From Alphaproteobacteria bacterium (GTDB taxonomy: Bacteria > Pseudomonadota > Alphaproteobacteria > Micavibrionales > UBA2020): 9,597 nucleotides of DNA. The notes beneath the pieces are model-generated. The model had not been told where the DNA came from. It did no database searches and saw only the letters and a list, made by a program, of their open reading frames with translations. Positions within the stretch are counted from its first letter, which is position 1. Every line of letters starts with the position of its first letter. The translations under genes and the position numbers were made by a program. The stretch covers positions 1 through 9,597 of the forward strand of contig JAGXAX010000035.1 of assembly GCA_018971405.1 (NCBI GenBank). Reading direction: 5' to 3'. Below, piece after piece: positions 1 to 7,496 of this stretch.

Positions 1-2196
1 GGCCTCACGCTGCAAAACCTCCGTGCCGATCTCGGGGGGCCGGAAGTGACGGGCAGCGGCGCCGTGACGCCGCGCAAGGGGAAAGACGGAACGGACGGGC
101 ATGACATCGCGTTCGACGGCGTGCTTGAAAACATGCCGCTCGACAAGCTGAAAACCTACTGGCCGCCCGCACTGGCGGCGGACGCGCGCGGCTGGGTCAC
201 GGGGCATCTTTCCGCCGGCACGGCGACGCGGGCGACGCTGCATCTCGCCCTCTTCTCGCCCGCGCTGGTCTGTCTCGGCGCGGACGCGGCGCCGTGGGAC
301 GATTTCAGCGCGCCCGCGGTGCGGAAGGTCGGCGGGCGGATCGAATTCCGCGGCATCACCGTCGATTATTTTTCTCCGCTGGCGCCGGTGAAAGACGTGA
401 AGGGCTTTGCCACCTACGACAGCAAATCTTTCGCCCTCGACATTTCCGGCGGCGCGCTCGGCGACATGCGGGTGACGCGTTCCAAAATCTCCGTCGCCGG
501 TCTCGACGCCGCGCCGCCGCGCCATGCGGAAATCGACATTTCCGTTTCGCTCAAGGGCCCTTTGAAGACGGCGCTCGGCGTGCTGGCCGGAAAGCCGCTG
601 CGTTACCCGCAGAAGCTGGGGTTAAACATGAAAGACGTTGCCGGAAACGCGGCGGTGGACGCCGGCTTCAAATTCCCGCTCTATGACGCCCTGAAGCCCG
701 ACGAGATCAGGGTGACGGCGGACGCTGCGCTCGACGGCGTGCTGCTCAAGGACGTTGCCGCGGGCATGGCGCTGACCGGCGGGCCCTTCTCCCTGAAGCT
801 GGCGGGGGGCGCACTCGACATTTCCGGCAAGGGCGTCCTCGGCACGATGCCGGTGACGTTCGACTGGCAGAAGGATTTTTCCGCGCAGGCGCCCTTTGAC
901 AGCCGGGTGAAGGCGTCGCTGCCGCTCGACGCCGCGTCGCTGGCGGCCTTCGACGTGCCGCCGGAACTGCAGGTGACCGGCGTCATCCCCGCCACCGTGA
1001 CCTATACGGTCGAAAACGCCCATGCCGCTTCGCTGCTGTTCAGCGGCGACATCTCGGCGGCGGGCTTCACCGTGCCGGAGACCGGCTACGTGAAGCAGCC
1101 GCGGGTCGGCGGCACGCTCGGCATGACTGTGGGCTTCAAGGACGGCCGTGTTTCCGCCATCAAGGGGCTCGACCTCGAGACGGACAAGGCGCTGGTCAGG
1201 GGCGACCTCGCCTTCGCGAAGGACGGAAGCCTTTCCGCCGCCGCGCTGCGGCAGGTGAAGCTGGGCGGAACGGACGTTGCCATCAGCCTGAACCGCGGCG
1301 CTGGCGCCTATGACGTCAGCATCGACGGCGCGTCCTTCGACGCGGCGCGGATCCTGAGCAAAGGCGTCGCGCCCAAGAGCGACGCCGCCGCCGCGCAAAA
1401 AACGACGCCGGTCAGTCTCGTCATGAAAGTGGCCAGCCTCGTCACGGGCGCGGGAAAATCCGTCGCCGACCTCGACCTCGCCCTGCGCCGCAACGCCTGG
1501 GGGCGCATCGACATGATGACGGCGACCGGCGTTTCCGGCGGCAGGCCGCTGAAGCTCTCCTACCTTCCGGTCGCGGCGGGGCACCAATTGCGTTTCGAGG
1601 CCGACAATGCGGGCGCGGCTTTAAGCGCGCTCGGCATCAGCGACGGCGTGCGCGGCGGCAAACTCGTCGTCTCCGGCGATCCGGACGCGAACGACCCGGG
1701 CCGCCGCGACATGCACGGCTCCGTCTACCTGATGGATTTCTCGCTCGTCGACGTGCCGGTGCTGGGGCGCCTGCTGAACGCGCTGTCGCTCAGCGGTTTC
1801 ATCGAGTTGCTCCACGGCAAGGGCATCGCCTTCCGGAAGATGCGCTGCGACTTCTGGTGGACGGACCAGGGCGAGCCGCAGACGCAGAAGAACGTGCGGC
1901 GGATCACGGTGCGCAACGGCGAGACGTCGGGCGCGTCCCTCGGCCTGACGTTCGAGGGCGCGATCGACGACTGGAACAATACGGTCGACATGAACGGTAC
2001 GATCATCCCCGTCTCCGACCTGAACAAGATGATCGACGTCATCCCGATCGTCGGCCCCATCCTGACCGGCGGCGGAAAGGGGGTCTTCGCCGCGACCTAC
2101 ACGGTCAAGGGCCCGAAGGCCGATCCCGACGTCAGGGTCAACCCGCTCTCCGTGCTGGCGCCGGGGATTTTGCGCAAGCTGTTCTTCGAGAAGTGA
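1..2196 (+). CDS. AsmA/YhdP-like periplasmic bridge protein, C-terminal part (5' end outside window)
   Basis: The frame is open from base 1; the first in-frame start-like codon (GTG at 46) is not a real start because the sequence before it reads as the same protein, so the 5' end is missing. 731 codons are visible. Seen: long alternating beta-strand-like sequence with repeated G-x-L/V patterns, typical of repeat-built AsmA-like proteins; a WPPALAADARGW segment at visible residues 54-65 that resembles the DUF3971 region; and a C-terminal block from about residue 571 (MHGSVYLMDFSLVDVPVLGR, then an LLNALSLSGF stretch and a VIPIVGP stretch near the end) that matches the AsmA-like C-terminal domain of YhdP. 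Known: YhdP-type proteins are anchored in the inner membrane, span the periplasm and help move glycerophospholipid to the outer membrane. The anchor helix would lie outside the window. It converges on the glycoside hydrolase gene, 19 bases away. A specific substrate is not shown by the sequence. Confidence 0.88.
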   Translation, partial: GLTLQNLRADLGGPEVTGSGAVTPRKGKDGTDGHDIAFDGVLENMPLDKLKTYWPPALAADARGWVTGHLSAGTATRATLHLALFSPALVCLGADAAPWDDFSAPAVRKVGGRIEFRGITVDYFSPLAPVKDVKGFATYDSKSFALDISGGALGDMRVTRSKISVAGLDAAPPRHAEIDISVSLKGPLKTALGVLAGKPLRYPQKLGLNMKDVAGNAAVDAGFKFPLYDALKPDEIRVTADAALDGVLLKDVAAGMALTGGPFSLKLAGGALDISGKGVLGTMPVTFDWQKDFSAQAPFDSRVKASLPLDAASLAAFDVPPELQVTGVIPATVTYTVENAHAASLLFSGDISAAGFTVPETGYVKQPRVGGTLGMTVGFKDGRVSAIKGLDLETDKALVRGDLAFAKDGSLSAAALRQVKLGGTDVAISLNRGAGAYDVSIDGASFDAARILSKGVAPKSDAAAAQKTTPVSLVMKVASLVTGAGKSVADLDLALRRNAWGRIDMMTATGVSGGRPLKLSYLPVAAGHQLRFEADNAGAALSALGISDGVRGGKLVVSGDPDANDPGRRDMHGSVYLMDFSLVDVPVLGRLLNALSLSGFIELLHGKGIAFRKMRCDFWWTDQGEPQTQKNVRRITVRNGETSGASLGLTFEGAIDDWNNTVDMNGTIIPVSDLNKMIDVIPIVGPILTGGGKGVFAATYTVKGPKADPDVRVNPLSVLAPGILRKLFFEK

Positions 2197-2204
2197 CGCG
2201 TTTT

Positions 2205-2229
2205 TGAGGCGCGGCTCACCCGCGCTTCA
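2205..2229. terminator. Hairpin at the convergent junction (possible terminator)
   Basis: Inverted repeat GCGCGG / CCGCGC with a 5-base loop (2209-2225), extended outward to a 10-bp stem with one G-U pair when read on the plus strand. It covers the stop codon of the minus-strand hydrolase gene and begins 8 bases after the AsmA-like stop. Neither side has the downstream T-run of a classic intrinsic terminator: the five Ts at 2200-2204 lie upstream of it on the plus strand. It may still stall or protect transcript ends. Confidence 0.3.
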
Positions 2230-4384
2230 GGCGCGTTGCCGCGGAGTTTTTCCGCTGCGGCGTCACGAATTTTACGCCGCCCGCGCGGATGACCTTGAGT
2301 TTGCCGTCGGCGATTTCGATGTCCGCCGTCCTGTCTCCGACGGGCAGGCGGTCGATCCTGACCGTGCCCCATGCGGCGCGCCAGTTGCGGGGGTTGATCG
2401 CGACCGTGCGCCGTCCCGCGTCCACGTCAAGTTCGAGGACGGCCTGCAAAAGCTGCAGCGGCGCGGCCGCCGCCCATGCCTGCGGGCTGCAGGCCTGCGG
2501 ATAGGCGACGGGCGCCATCCCCTCCTCGCGCGCGAATCCGCCGAACAGCTCCGGCAGGCGCCAACCGTTCGCTCTGGCGGCGGCGAACATTCCTTCGAAG
2601 AGCCGCGCCGCTTCCCTCGCGTATCCGGCGCGCCCCATGCCGGCGGCGATCAGCGCCGTGTCGTGCGGCCAGACGGAGCCGTTGTGGTAAGAGAGCGGGT
2701 TGTAGCGCGGTTCGCCCTGCATGAGAGTGCGGATGCCGAAGCCGGTGAAGGAGTCCGTGCCCATGAGCTGCGCGACGACCTTTTTCGCCCGCGCTTTCGG
2801 CATGATGCCGGTGAACAGCAATTGCCCCATGTTCGACGCCCTGACGGCGCAGGGCTTTTTGTCGCCGTCGAGAGCAAGGACGTAGTATTGCCCCTTCTTG
2901 TTCCAGAACTTTTCGTTGAAGTTCCTGCGCAGGGTCTTGGCCCGGGCCGCATAGCGTTTCGCCCGCGCAGCTTCGTGAAAAACGGCTGCGAGGGCCTTTC
3001 CTGCGTTCCACGCGGCATAGGCGTAGCCCTGCACCTCGCAGACGGCGCGGGGAAAGCTGACGTCTGTGTTGCCCTTGCTGTCGAAAACGGAGTCCTGCGA
3101 GTCCTTCCACATCTGGTTGTAAAGGCCGGTTTCCTTTTTGCGCCGGTAGGCGACGAAACCGTCGGAGTTTTTCTCCGGACGGCTCCCGCCCGCGGCTGAA
3201 TTTTCCATCCACGCCAGCGCGGCTTTGATGTTCGGCCAGATAGTCCTGATGAAGGCCGTATCGCCGGTGCGGCGGAGATATTCGCCCGCCAGTACGACGT
3301 AAAGCAGCGTCGTGTCCACGCCGCCGTAATAAAGGCCGAAAGGCACCAGCCCCGCGTGCGACATTTCGTTCTCGCGGGTTTCGTGCATGATCTTGCCCGG
3401 CTCGGCGTCGCGGGCGGGATCGGCCTTTTTGGCCTGACGGCCGGAGAGAAATTGCAAGACGCCGCGCGCGGTGGAAGGGTTCGCCCACAGCGTTTCGAAC
3501 GCAGTGATAATGCCGTCGCGTCCGAATGGCACGGCGAACCACGGCACGCCTGCGCAAGGGTAGGGGCCGCTGTCGTAACATGTAGTGAGGAAGGCAAGGT
3601 CGTTTTGCGTGCGGTCGAACCAGTCCTGCAACTGCGGGTCCGAAAAGGAAAGCTGCGCCCCCTCGGCGCGCAAGGCCGCCCGTTCCGCCCGCACGGCGTC
3701 GCGCGCGGCGGCGTAGCTTTCCGGCCCGATCGCCGCGCCATCGGGTTTCCCGCAGGCGAGATATATCGTTTTTTCGCCGCCGGGCGGCAGGTCGAGGACG
3801 AAGTCCGCCTGCGTCTCCGTCAGCCGTGCGGGGCCGGCGGCGGCGTCGAAGAAAACGCCGGATTCGCGCGTAATCCCGTCGATGCCTTTATACCGCCAGA
3901 AGACGCCGTTGCCGGCAACGGCGGCTTTGTCCTGCGCGCCGAGGGTCTTTTTCAGGTTTTGGCCGCGGACGTTGAACATGTCGACGAAGTCGTTGCCGAA
4001 CGTGAAGCCGAGCGTCGCCTTGACCGGGCTGACGCCGAAATTGCGGACGGTGACCGCCTGACGGAGAAGCCCGTCCTTCAGGGTCAGACGGCGCTCGACA
4101 AGGAGGCTGTTGGCGGGAATGTCCGTTCCGGCGCTGTCTTTCATCGCCGGGCTTGCGAGGCTGACGACGAGTTCCGCGTTGTCGGGGGTGAATTGCGCGC
4201 CGCCGCGGCGCAGGGTTTGCCCGTTCAGCCGCAGGGTCAGCGCCGCGGCGAAGCGCATGTCGTCCGCATAAACCCCCATGAGGCCCGTTTCCGGCGCGAT
4301 GTCGCCGCCGCGGTCAAGAAGCGCGTAGCTCCTGCCGTGCTTGAGCGTGACAAGGCCCAGTTCTGCGAGAGAAGGTTCGGTCAT
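2216..4384 (-). CDS. Amylo-alpha-1,6-glucosidase / glycogen-debranching-type glycoside hydrolase
   Basis: 722 residues, ATG start, TGA stop; about the usual length for bacterial two-domain members. Residues about 12-205 form the beta-rich N-terminal domain (GDE_N_bis type), opening with KHGRSYALLDRGGD and GVYADDMRF. Residues about 250-650 form the (alpha/alpha)6 catalytic domain: VPFGRDG at 285-291, GLYNQMWKDSQDS at 420-432, YNPLSYHNGSVWPHD at 561-575, PELFGGF at 611-617, YPQACSPQAWAA at 628-639. The acidic residues in these blocks are candidate catalytic groups. No glucanotransferase domain is present, so it is not a bifunctional eukaryote-type debrancher, and it is not GlgX-like. No signal peptide is visible, so it is probably cytoplasmic. 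It lies 19 bases after pssA and most likely shares its transcript; no glycogen synthesis genes are in the window. Hydrolysis of alpha-1,6 linkages is inferred from family; the true substrate could be another alpha-glucoside. Confidence 0.9.
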   Translation of the reverse strand: MTEPSLAELGLVTLKHGRSYALLDRGGDIAPETGLMGVYADDMRFAAALTLRLNGQTLRRGGAQFTPDNAELVVSLASPAMKDSAGTDIPANSLLVERRLTLKDGLLRQAVTVRNFGVSPVKATLGFTFGNDFVDMFNVRGQNLKKTLGAQDKAAVAGNGVFWRYKGIDGITRESGVFFDAAAGPARLTETQADFVLDLPPGGEKTIYLACGKPDGAAIGPESYAAARDAVRAERAALRAEGAQLSFSDPQLQDWFDRTQNDLAFLTTCYDSGPYPCAGVPWFAVPFGRDGIITAFETLWANPSTARGVLQFLSGRQAKKADPARDAEPGKIMHETRENEMSHAGLVPFGLYYGGVDTTLLYVVLAGEYLRRTGDTAFIRTIWPNIKAALAWMENSAAGGSRPEKNSDGFVAYRRKKETGLYNQMWKDSQDSVFDSKGNTDVSFPRAVCEVQGYAYAAWNAGKALAAVFHEAARAKRYAARAKTLRRNFNEKFWNKKGQYYVLALDGDKKPCAVRASNMGQLLFTGIMPKARAKKVVAQLMGTDSFTGFGIRTLMQGEPRYNPLSYHNGSVWPHDTALIAAGMGRAGYAREAARLFEGMFAAARANGWRLPELFGGFAREEGMAPVAYPQACSPQAWAAAAPLQLLQAVLELDVDAGRRTVAINPRNWRAAWGTVRIDRLPVGDRTADIEIADGKLKVIRAGGVKFVTPQRKNSAATRLKRG

Positions 4385-4403
4385 GCTTCAGCCTGCTTTG
4401 TCG

Positions 4404-5234
4404 TCATTCGTCCACGTCGAGGTCGTCCGGATCGCTGATGCCCTGTTCGAGCGAGAGCTTTTTGCGCGCGTAATGCCGCACGCTCAGCGGCATGGCGAGC
4501 AGGTATACTACGATCATCAGCGTCAGGGTCGGCCATGTCTCGTTGATGAGGCCGGAGATGAGCAGGCCGATGACCGCCAGCGCCGGCACCGACATCTTCT
4601 GCGGCACGCGGATCTGCTTGCTGGAAAAAGTGGGGATGTGGCTCACCATCATCGCCGCGACGACGACCAGCCAGGCGCCGACGGCATAGGGGTTGGTCAC
4701 GACGGGCAGGAATTTCCCGGCCGGCACGCCGCCGGACAGACCGGCTATATGGCCGCCCCCGATCTGGAAGGCCACCATCAGCGGCAGCAGCGCGAGCCCC
4801 GCGCCGAGCGGCGAGGGCACGCCGGTGAAATACTTGGCCAGCGGGTCGTTCGGCGTTTCTTCCGCCTTGGCGACGTTGAAGCGCGCGAGGCGCAGGGCCA
4901 CGCCCATCATGAAGACCAGCGCCGTGATCCAGCCGAAGCGGCCGGCGAGGTGCGTCGTCCAAAGAAAGGTGATGATGGCGGGCGCGACGCCGAAGCCGAC
5001 GAAATCCGAGAGGCTGTCCAGCTCCGCGCCGAGCTTGCTCTGCGCCTTGAGCAGGCGTGCCGCCGCGCCGTCGAAGGCGTCCATGAAGGCGGCGGCGAAA
5101 ACGGCGATGACCGCCTCCTGCCATTTGCCGTCGATGGCGAACCGGATCGCCGTCATGCCCGAGGCCATGGCGGTCAGCGTGATCATATTGGGGATCATCT
5201 TGTGCAGCGAGAGTTTTCTGGGCTTCTTGTCCAT
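4404..5234 (-). CDS. pssA: CDP-diacylglycerol--serine O-phosphatidyltransferase (phosphatidylserine synthase)
   Basis: 276 residues. The CDP-alcohol phosphatidyltransferase signature D-G-x2-A-R-x8-G-x3-D-x3-D is perfect at residues 55-77 (D55, G56, A59, R60, G69, D73, D77), with a further Asp at 52. These acidic residues bind the metal and CDP group. The enzyme joins serine to CDP-diacylglycerol, giving phosphatidylserine and CMP, in the inner membrane. Several hydrophobic segments follow (about 85-105, 145-165, 185-205 and a pair near 220-255), as expected for the integral-membrane type II enzyme. The short basic N-terminus and IPNMITLTAMASGMTAIRFA segment are typical of this subclass. It starts 8 bases after the psd stop with only a weak Shine-Dalgarno, suggesting translational coupling. 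The product is the substrate of the upstream-encoded decarboxylase, which makes the assignment very secure. Confidence 0.96.
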   Translation of the reverse strand: MDKKPRKLSLHKMIPNMITLTAMASGMTAIRFAIDGKWQEAVIAVFAAAFMDAFDGAAARLLKAQSKLGAELDSLSDFVGFGVAPAIITFLWTTHLAGRFGWITALVFMMGVALRLARFNVAKAEETPNDPLAKYFTGVPSPLGAGLALLPLMVAFQIGGGHIAGLSGGVPAGKFLPVVTNPYAVGAWLVVVAAMMVSHIPTFSSKQIRVPQKMSVPALAVIGLLISGLINETWPTLTLMIVVYLLAMPLSVRHYARKKLSLEQGISDPDDLDVDE

Positions 5235-5242
5235 GGGAATCT

Positions 5243-5998
5243 TTATGCCGGAATTTCGACGGCGCGGTTTTCGCCCGTCCGCGCAGGCTCGGAAGAGGCG
5301 AGGTCTGCGATCACCGTCTCGCCGCCGACCATGCGCTGGCCGACGGAGACCAGCGGATTGACGCCCGGCGGAAGATATATATCGACGCGGCTGCCGAAGC
5401 GGATCAGCCCGTAAATCTCGCCCGCCTTCACGTTTTGGCCGGCGGCGAGCCTGCAGATGATGCGCCGCGCCACGAGGCCCGCGATCTGCACGAAGGCGAC
5501 GCTGCTGTCATGGCCTTCGAGCTTCATCAGCACGGTCGAGCGCTCGTTATCGACGCTCGCCTTGTCGAGGCTGGCGTTGAAGAATTTGCCGGGGCGGTAG
5601 ACGACCTTTTTGATCTCGCCGTCGGCGGGGATGCGGTTGACGTGCACGTCGAAGACGTTGAGGAAGACCGAAACGCGCGTCAGGGTTTCCGCGCTGAACA
5701 GCCTGTCGCCGTCTTCCTTCGCGTCGGCGAGCTCCGGCGGGAGCGGCGCCGCGACGATCATCTGCACGAGGCCGTCGGCGGGGCTGACGACCAGACCCTT
5801 GCGCACCGGCGTGATGCGCACGGGGCAGCGGAAGAAATAAACGCACCAGGCCAGAAGGACGATGCCGGCGAAGCCCGCCACATGCCCGACCGCGTGCAGG
5901 CCGAGGGCGAGCAGCGCCGCGCCGGCGATGAACGGCCGTCCCGCCGGATGCAGGGGGACGAAGAGGGTTTTTTTGATGGTGGCAAGCAAATCGTTCAT
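5243..5998 (-). CDS. psd: Phosphatidylserine decarboxylase proenzyme
   Basis: 251 residues from the ATG at 5998. It decarboxylates phosphatidylserine to phosphatidylethanolamine at the inner membrane. Seen: hydrophobic N-terminal region (about residues 22-56), SPADG at 72-76, NVFDVHVNR at 114-122 with H119, the block DKASVDNERS at 145-154, QIAGLVARRIIC at 171-182, and FGSR at 201-204. By family knowledge the chain self-cleaves between G202 and S203, and S203 becomes the pyruvoyl group; the short alpha-chain then begins there. The short length and FGSR rather than LGST site match the Rhizobium-like subfamily. A longer reading is open to a TTG at 6067, but the extra 23 residues (with two Cys-Ala-rich stretches) do not resemble the family and have no ribosome site, while the ATG at 5998 gives the expected N-terminus. 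First gene of the psd-pssA-hydrolase run. Confidence 0.95.
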   Translation of the reverse strand: MNDLLATIKKTLFVPLHPAGRPFIAGAALLALGLHAVGHVAGFAGIVLLAWCVYFFRCPVRITPVRKGLVVSPADGLVQMIVAAPLPPELADAKEDGDRLFSAETLTRVSVFLNVFDVHVNRIPADGEIKKVVYRPGKFFNASLDKASVDNERSTVLMKLEGHDSSVAFVQIAGLVARRIICRLAAGQNVKAGEIYGLIRFGSRVDIYLPPGVNPLVSVGQRMVGGETVIADLASSEPARTGENRAVEIPA

Positions 5999-6010
5999 GG
6001 TTTTTTGCGG

Positions 6011-6016
6011 TTCCTT
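6011..6016 (-). promoter_or_regulatory. Ribosome binding site for psd
   Basis: AAGGAA on the minus strand, 12 bases before the ATG at 5998. The spacing is a little long, but no comparable site precedes the alternative TTG at 6067, so it supports the shorter psd start. Confidence 0.5.
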
Positions 6017-6248
6017 TTTGTATGCTGGCAGTGCGAGTAGTTTTGTGCAGGCCGTATAGAGATACAAGTAAATATTTTTTTTCGTAATACATCAGTTTAT
6101 GACGATTTGGAAGGGTGTCTTGAACATTTTTTATTTTCAGAATATTTCAGCCGCCGGCGCCCTTGCGCGATGCTCAGGAATTATTTACGACTTGCGGATA
6201 GACTGGAGATGGGTCGCGTTCCGCCGCGGCCGTGGAGCAAAAGTGATA

Positions 6249-6253
6249 CGGAG
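6249..6253 (+). promoter_or_regulatory. Ribosome binding site for the diguanylate cyclase
   Basis: CGGAG, 8 bases before the TTG at 6262. It is the reason to prefer that non-ATG start over the in-frame ATG at 6316, which has no comparable site. Confidence 0.55.
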
Positions 6254-6261
6254 TTTCAGCC

Positions 6262-7314
6262 TTGCCTGAAAAGCCCTCGGAAAGCCAGACCTTGAAACCC
6301 GCGGCGGTTGCAGGCATGCCGCGCGCGCAGGATCTCGGGCGCATGGCCATGGCGAAGATCGCCGCGCTGGCGATCGAGCCGACGCCGCAGATTTACGAGC
6401 TGTGGTTCCGCTATTTTCAGGGCGACCCCGAGATCAAGGCTGCGATCGACGCTCATGCGGGCGTCCTCGACGAGACGGCCTGTTACAAGTTCTACAAGCG
6501 CTTTCTCAGCGAGACGGCGCGCGGCGACGCCATCCGGACGATCTCGGACCATATCCAGCAGGCCATCAGCGACCTCGCGCACACGATCGATTCCGTCAAA
6601 TCGATGACCAGCGATTACGGCGGCTCGCTCAACGGCGTTTCCGAGAAGATCAGGAACGCCGCGACGCTGGAAGATCTCGGCGAGGCCGTTTCCGCCATCG
6701 TCGAGGACACGCGCATGATGCTGGAGAAGAACCAGAGCCTTGAATTCGAACTGACGAACTCCTCGACGCAGGTGGCGGAGCTCAAGAAGAACCTCGACAA
6801 CGTCAGGAAGGAAGCGCTGACGGACGGGCTGACCGGCCTTTCCAACCGCAAGGCCTTTGACAAGCAGATCCGCGACTGGATCGATGATGCCGATGCGGGC
6901 GGCGGCAAGCTGTGCCTCGTGATGATCGACATCGACCACTTCAAGAGTTTCAACGACACCTACGGCCATCAGGTCGGCGACCAGGTCTTGCGCCTCGTGG
7001 CGCGCACGCTGGTCGACGGCATCAAGGGCGGCGATTTCGCGGCGCGCTTCGGCGGCGAGGAGTTCGCCATCATCCTGCCCAATACGCCGCTTTCCGGTGC
7101 GGAGCGCGTTGCGGACAGCCTGCGCCGCGCCGTGGAGAACAAGGAAGTCGTCAACAAGAGCAACAATAAGAGCCTCGGCCGCATCACCTTTTCCGGCGGC
7201 ATCGCGGAATACGTTCAGGGCGAGAGCATCGCCAGCCTGATCGACCGCGCCGACGCCGCGCTTTACGCGGCGAAACATTCCGGACGCAACCGCATCAAGT
7301 CCGCCGGGCCATGA
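6262..7314 (+). CDS. Diguanylate cyclase (GGDEF domain) with alpha-helical N-terminal domain
   Basis: 350 residues from TTG; an ATG start at 6316 would remove 18. It condenses two GTP into cyclic di-GMP in the cytoplasm; no membrane segment or signal peptide is seen. Residues about 25-135 form a helical domain (EPTPQIYELWFRYFQGDPEI and onward) of a kind found before GGDEF domains in many Alphaproteobacteria, probably sensory. Residues about 135-187 look like a coiled-coil linker (EDTRMMLEKNQSLEFELTNS and on), then the family's DGLTGLSNRKAFD at 188-200. Active-site features are intact: D223 and N231/D232 in DIDHFKSFND, and GGEEF at 264-268. The inhibitory I-site position reads KGGD (255-258) instead of RxxD. 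The C-terminus carries RADAALYAAKHSGRNR. No EAL domain is present. It converges on the pilus genes, with a terminator about 135 bases after the stop. Confidence 0.94.
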   Translation: MPEKPSESQTLKPAAVAGMPRAQDLGRMAMAKIAALAIEPTPQIYELWFRYFQGDPEIKAAIDAHAGVLDETACYKFYKRFLSETARGDAIRTISDHIQQAISDLAHTIDSVKSMTSDYGGSLNGVSEKIRNAATLEDLGEAVSAIVEDTRMMLEKNQSLEFELTNSSTQVAELKKNLDNVRKEALTDGLTGLSNRKAFDKQIRDWIDDADAGGGKLCLVMIDIDHFKSFNDTYGHQVGDQVLRLVARTLVDGIKGGDFAARFGGEEFAIILPNTPLSGAERVADSLRRAVENKEVVNKSNNKSLGRITFSGGIAEYVQGESIASLIDRADAALYAAKHSGRNRIKSAGP

Positions 7315-7355
7315 CGGTCTTTTCGCCGCTGTCCTGAGAAAAAGAACCCTTATGC

Positions 7356-7469
7356 TTACATGGCCGCCGCGTCCGCGGCGGCCAGCTCTCCCGCAAGCGG
7401 CGCGACGAGTTTCGTGGCGGGCATCGGCGCCTGAACGAGCGGAAGGGTCATGCCCGGCCTGTCGGGCAT
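7356..7469 (-). CDS. Possible 37-residue microprotein after the pilus genes
   Basis: ATG at 7469 to TAA, 37 residues, Ala/Pro-rich (LPLVQAPMPATKLVAPLAG followed by an Ala-rich end). An AAGGAG lies 10 bases before the ATG (7480-7485), which is the main support. It is in the same frame as the preceding pilus protein, whose TAG stop is 9 codons upstream, so it could also be a relic of that protein's tail. The start overlaps the plus-strand terminator hairpin, and the Ala-rich end is encoded within a perfect palindrome, so base composition alone could explain it. No family recognised; no function can be given. Confidence 0.3.
   Translation of the reverse strand: MPDRPGMTLPLVQAPMPATKLVAPLAGELAAADAAAM
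7361..7384. repeat. Perfect GC-rich inverted repeat (hairpin)
   Basis: Two 10-base arms, TGGCCGCCGC and GCGGCGGCCA, around a GTCC loop. There is no T-run directly after it on either strand (on the minus strand Ts come about 20 bases later), so it is not a textbook terminator, but it sits where transcription of the minus-strand pilus operon would end. It also lies inside the possible microprotein. Confidence 0.5.
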
Positions 7470-7475
7470 TTTTTT
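7450..7475 (+). terminator. Rho-independent terminator downstream of the diguanylate cyclase
   Basis: Stem ATGCCCG / CGGGCAT (7450-7456 and 7463-7469) with a 6-base loop, running into seven Ts (7469-7475). The T-run is on the plus strand, so it ends transcripts coming from the cyclase gene, about 135 bases after its stop, and protects the opposing pilus genes from read-through. Confidence 0.75.
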
Positions 7476-7496
7476 CCGGCTCCTTGCGGGGTTCTT

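Larger units (their letters stand above)
5999..6261. promoter_or_regulatory. Divergent promoter region between psd and the diguanylate cyclase gene
   Basis: 263 bases with no convincing gene; the stretch about 6062-6150 is clearly richer in A and T than its surroundings, as expected for promoters facing both ways. On the plus strand a weak sigma70-like pair can be drawn: TTGAAC at 6120-6125 and TATTTC at 6143-6148, spacing 17. On the minus strand no good -35/-10 pair stands out. TTTCAGCC occurs twice (6145-6152 and 6254-6261), which may be chance. If the drawn promoter is right, the cyclase transcript has a leader of roughly 100 bases. Confidence 0.4.

Noticed and set aside
622..1587. 321-codon minus-strand frame opposite the AsmA-like gene
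   Set aside because: Arg/Val/Gly/His-rich antisense shadow with no ribosome site or domain.
2427..3741. Long minus-strand frames (2427-3581 and 2650-3741) inside the hydrolase gene
   Set aside because: Same-strand alternative frames with very Arg-rich or Ser/Arg/Pro-rich products; the hydrolase frame carries all the conserved motifs.
3356..5414. Plus-strand frames 3356-4438 and 4341-5414 across the hydrolase, pssA and psd
   Set aside because: Antisense to three well-identified genes; the His/Arg/Asp/Gly-rich products have no family features.
6107..6295. 62-codon plus-strand frame with a TTG start in the psd/cyclase gap
   Set aside because: No ribosome site, runs through the cyclase ribosome site and start in another frame, and has no protein-like features.
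7315..7496. A remnant secretin (cpaC) sequence downstream of the CpaC-N-like gene
   Set aside because: Reading the minus strand past the TAG stop gives only the short Ala/Pro-rich frame; nothing resembles a secretin before the cyclase gene begins.
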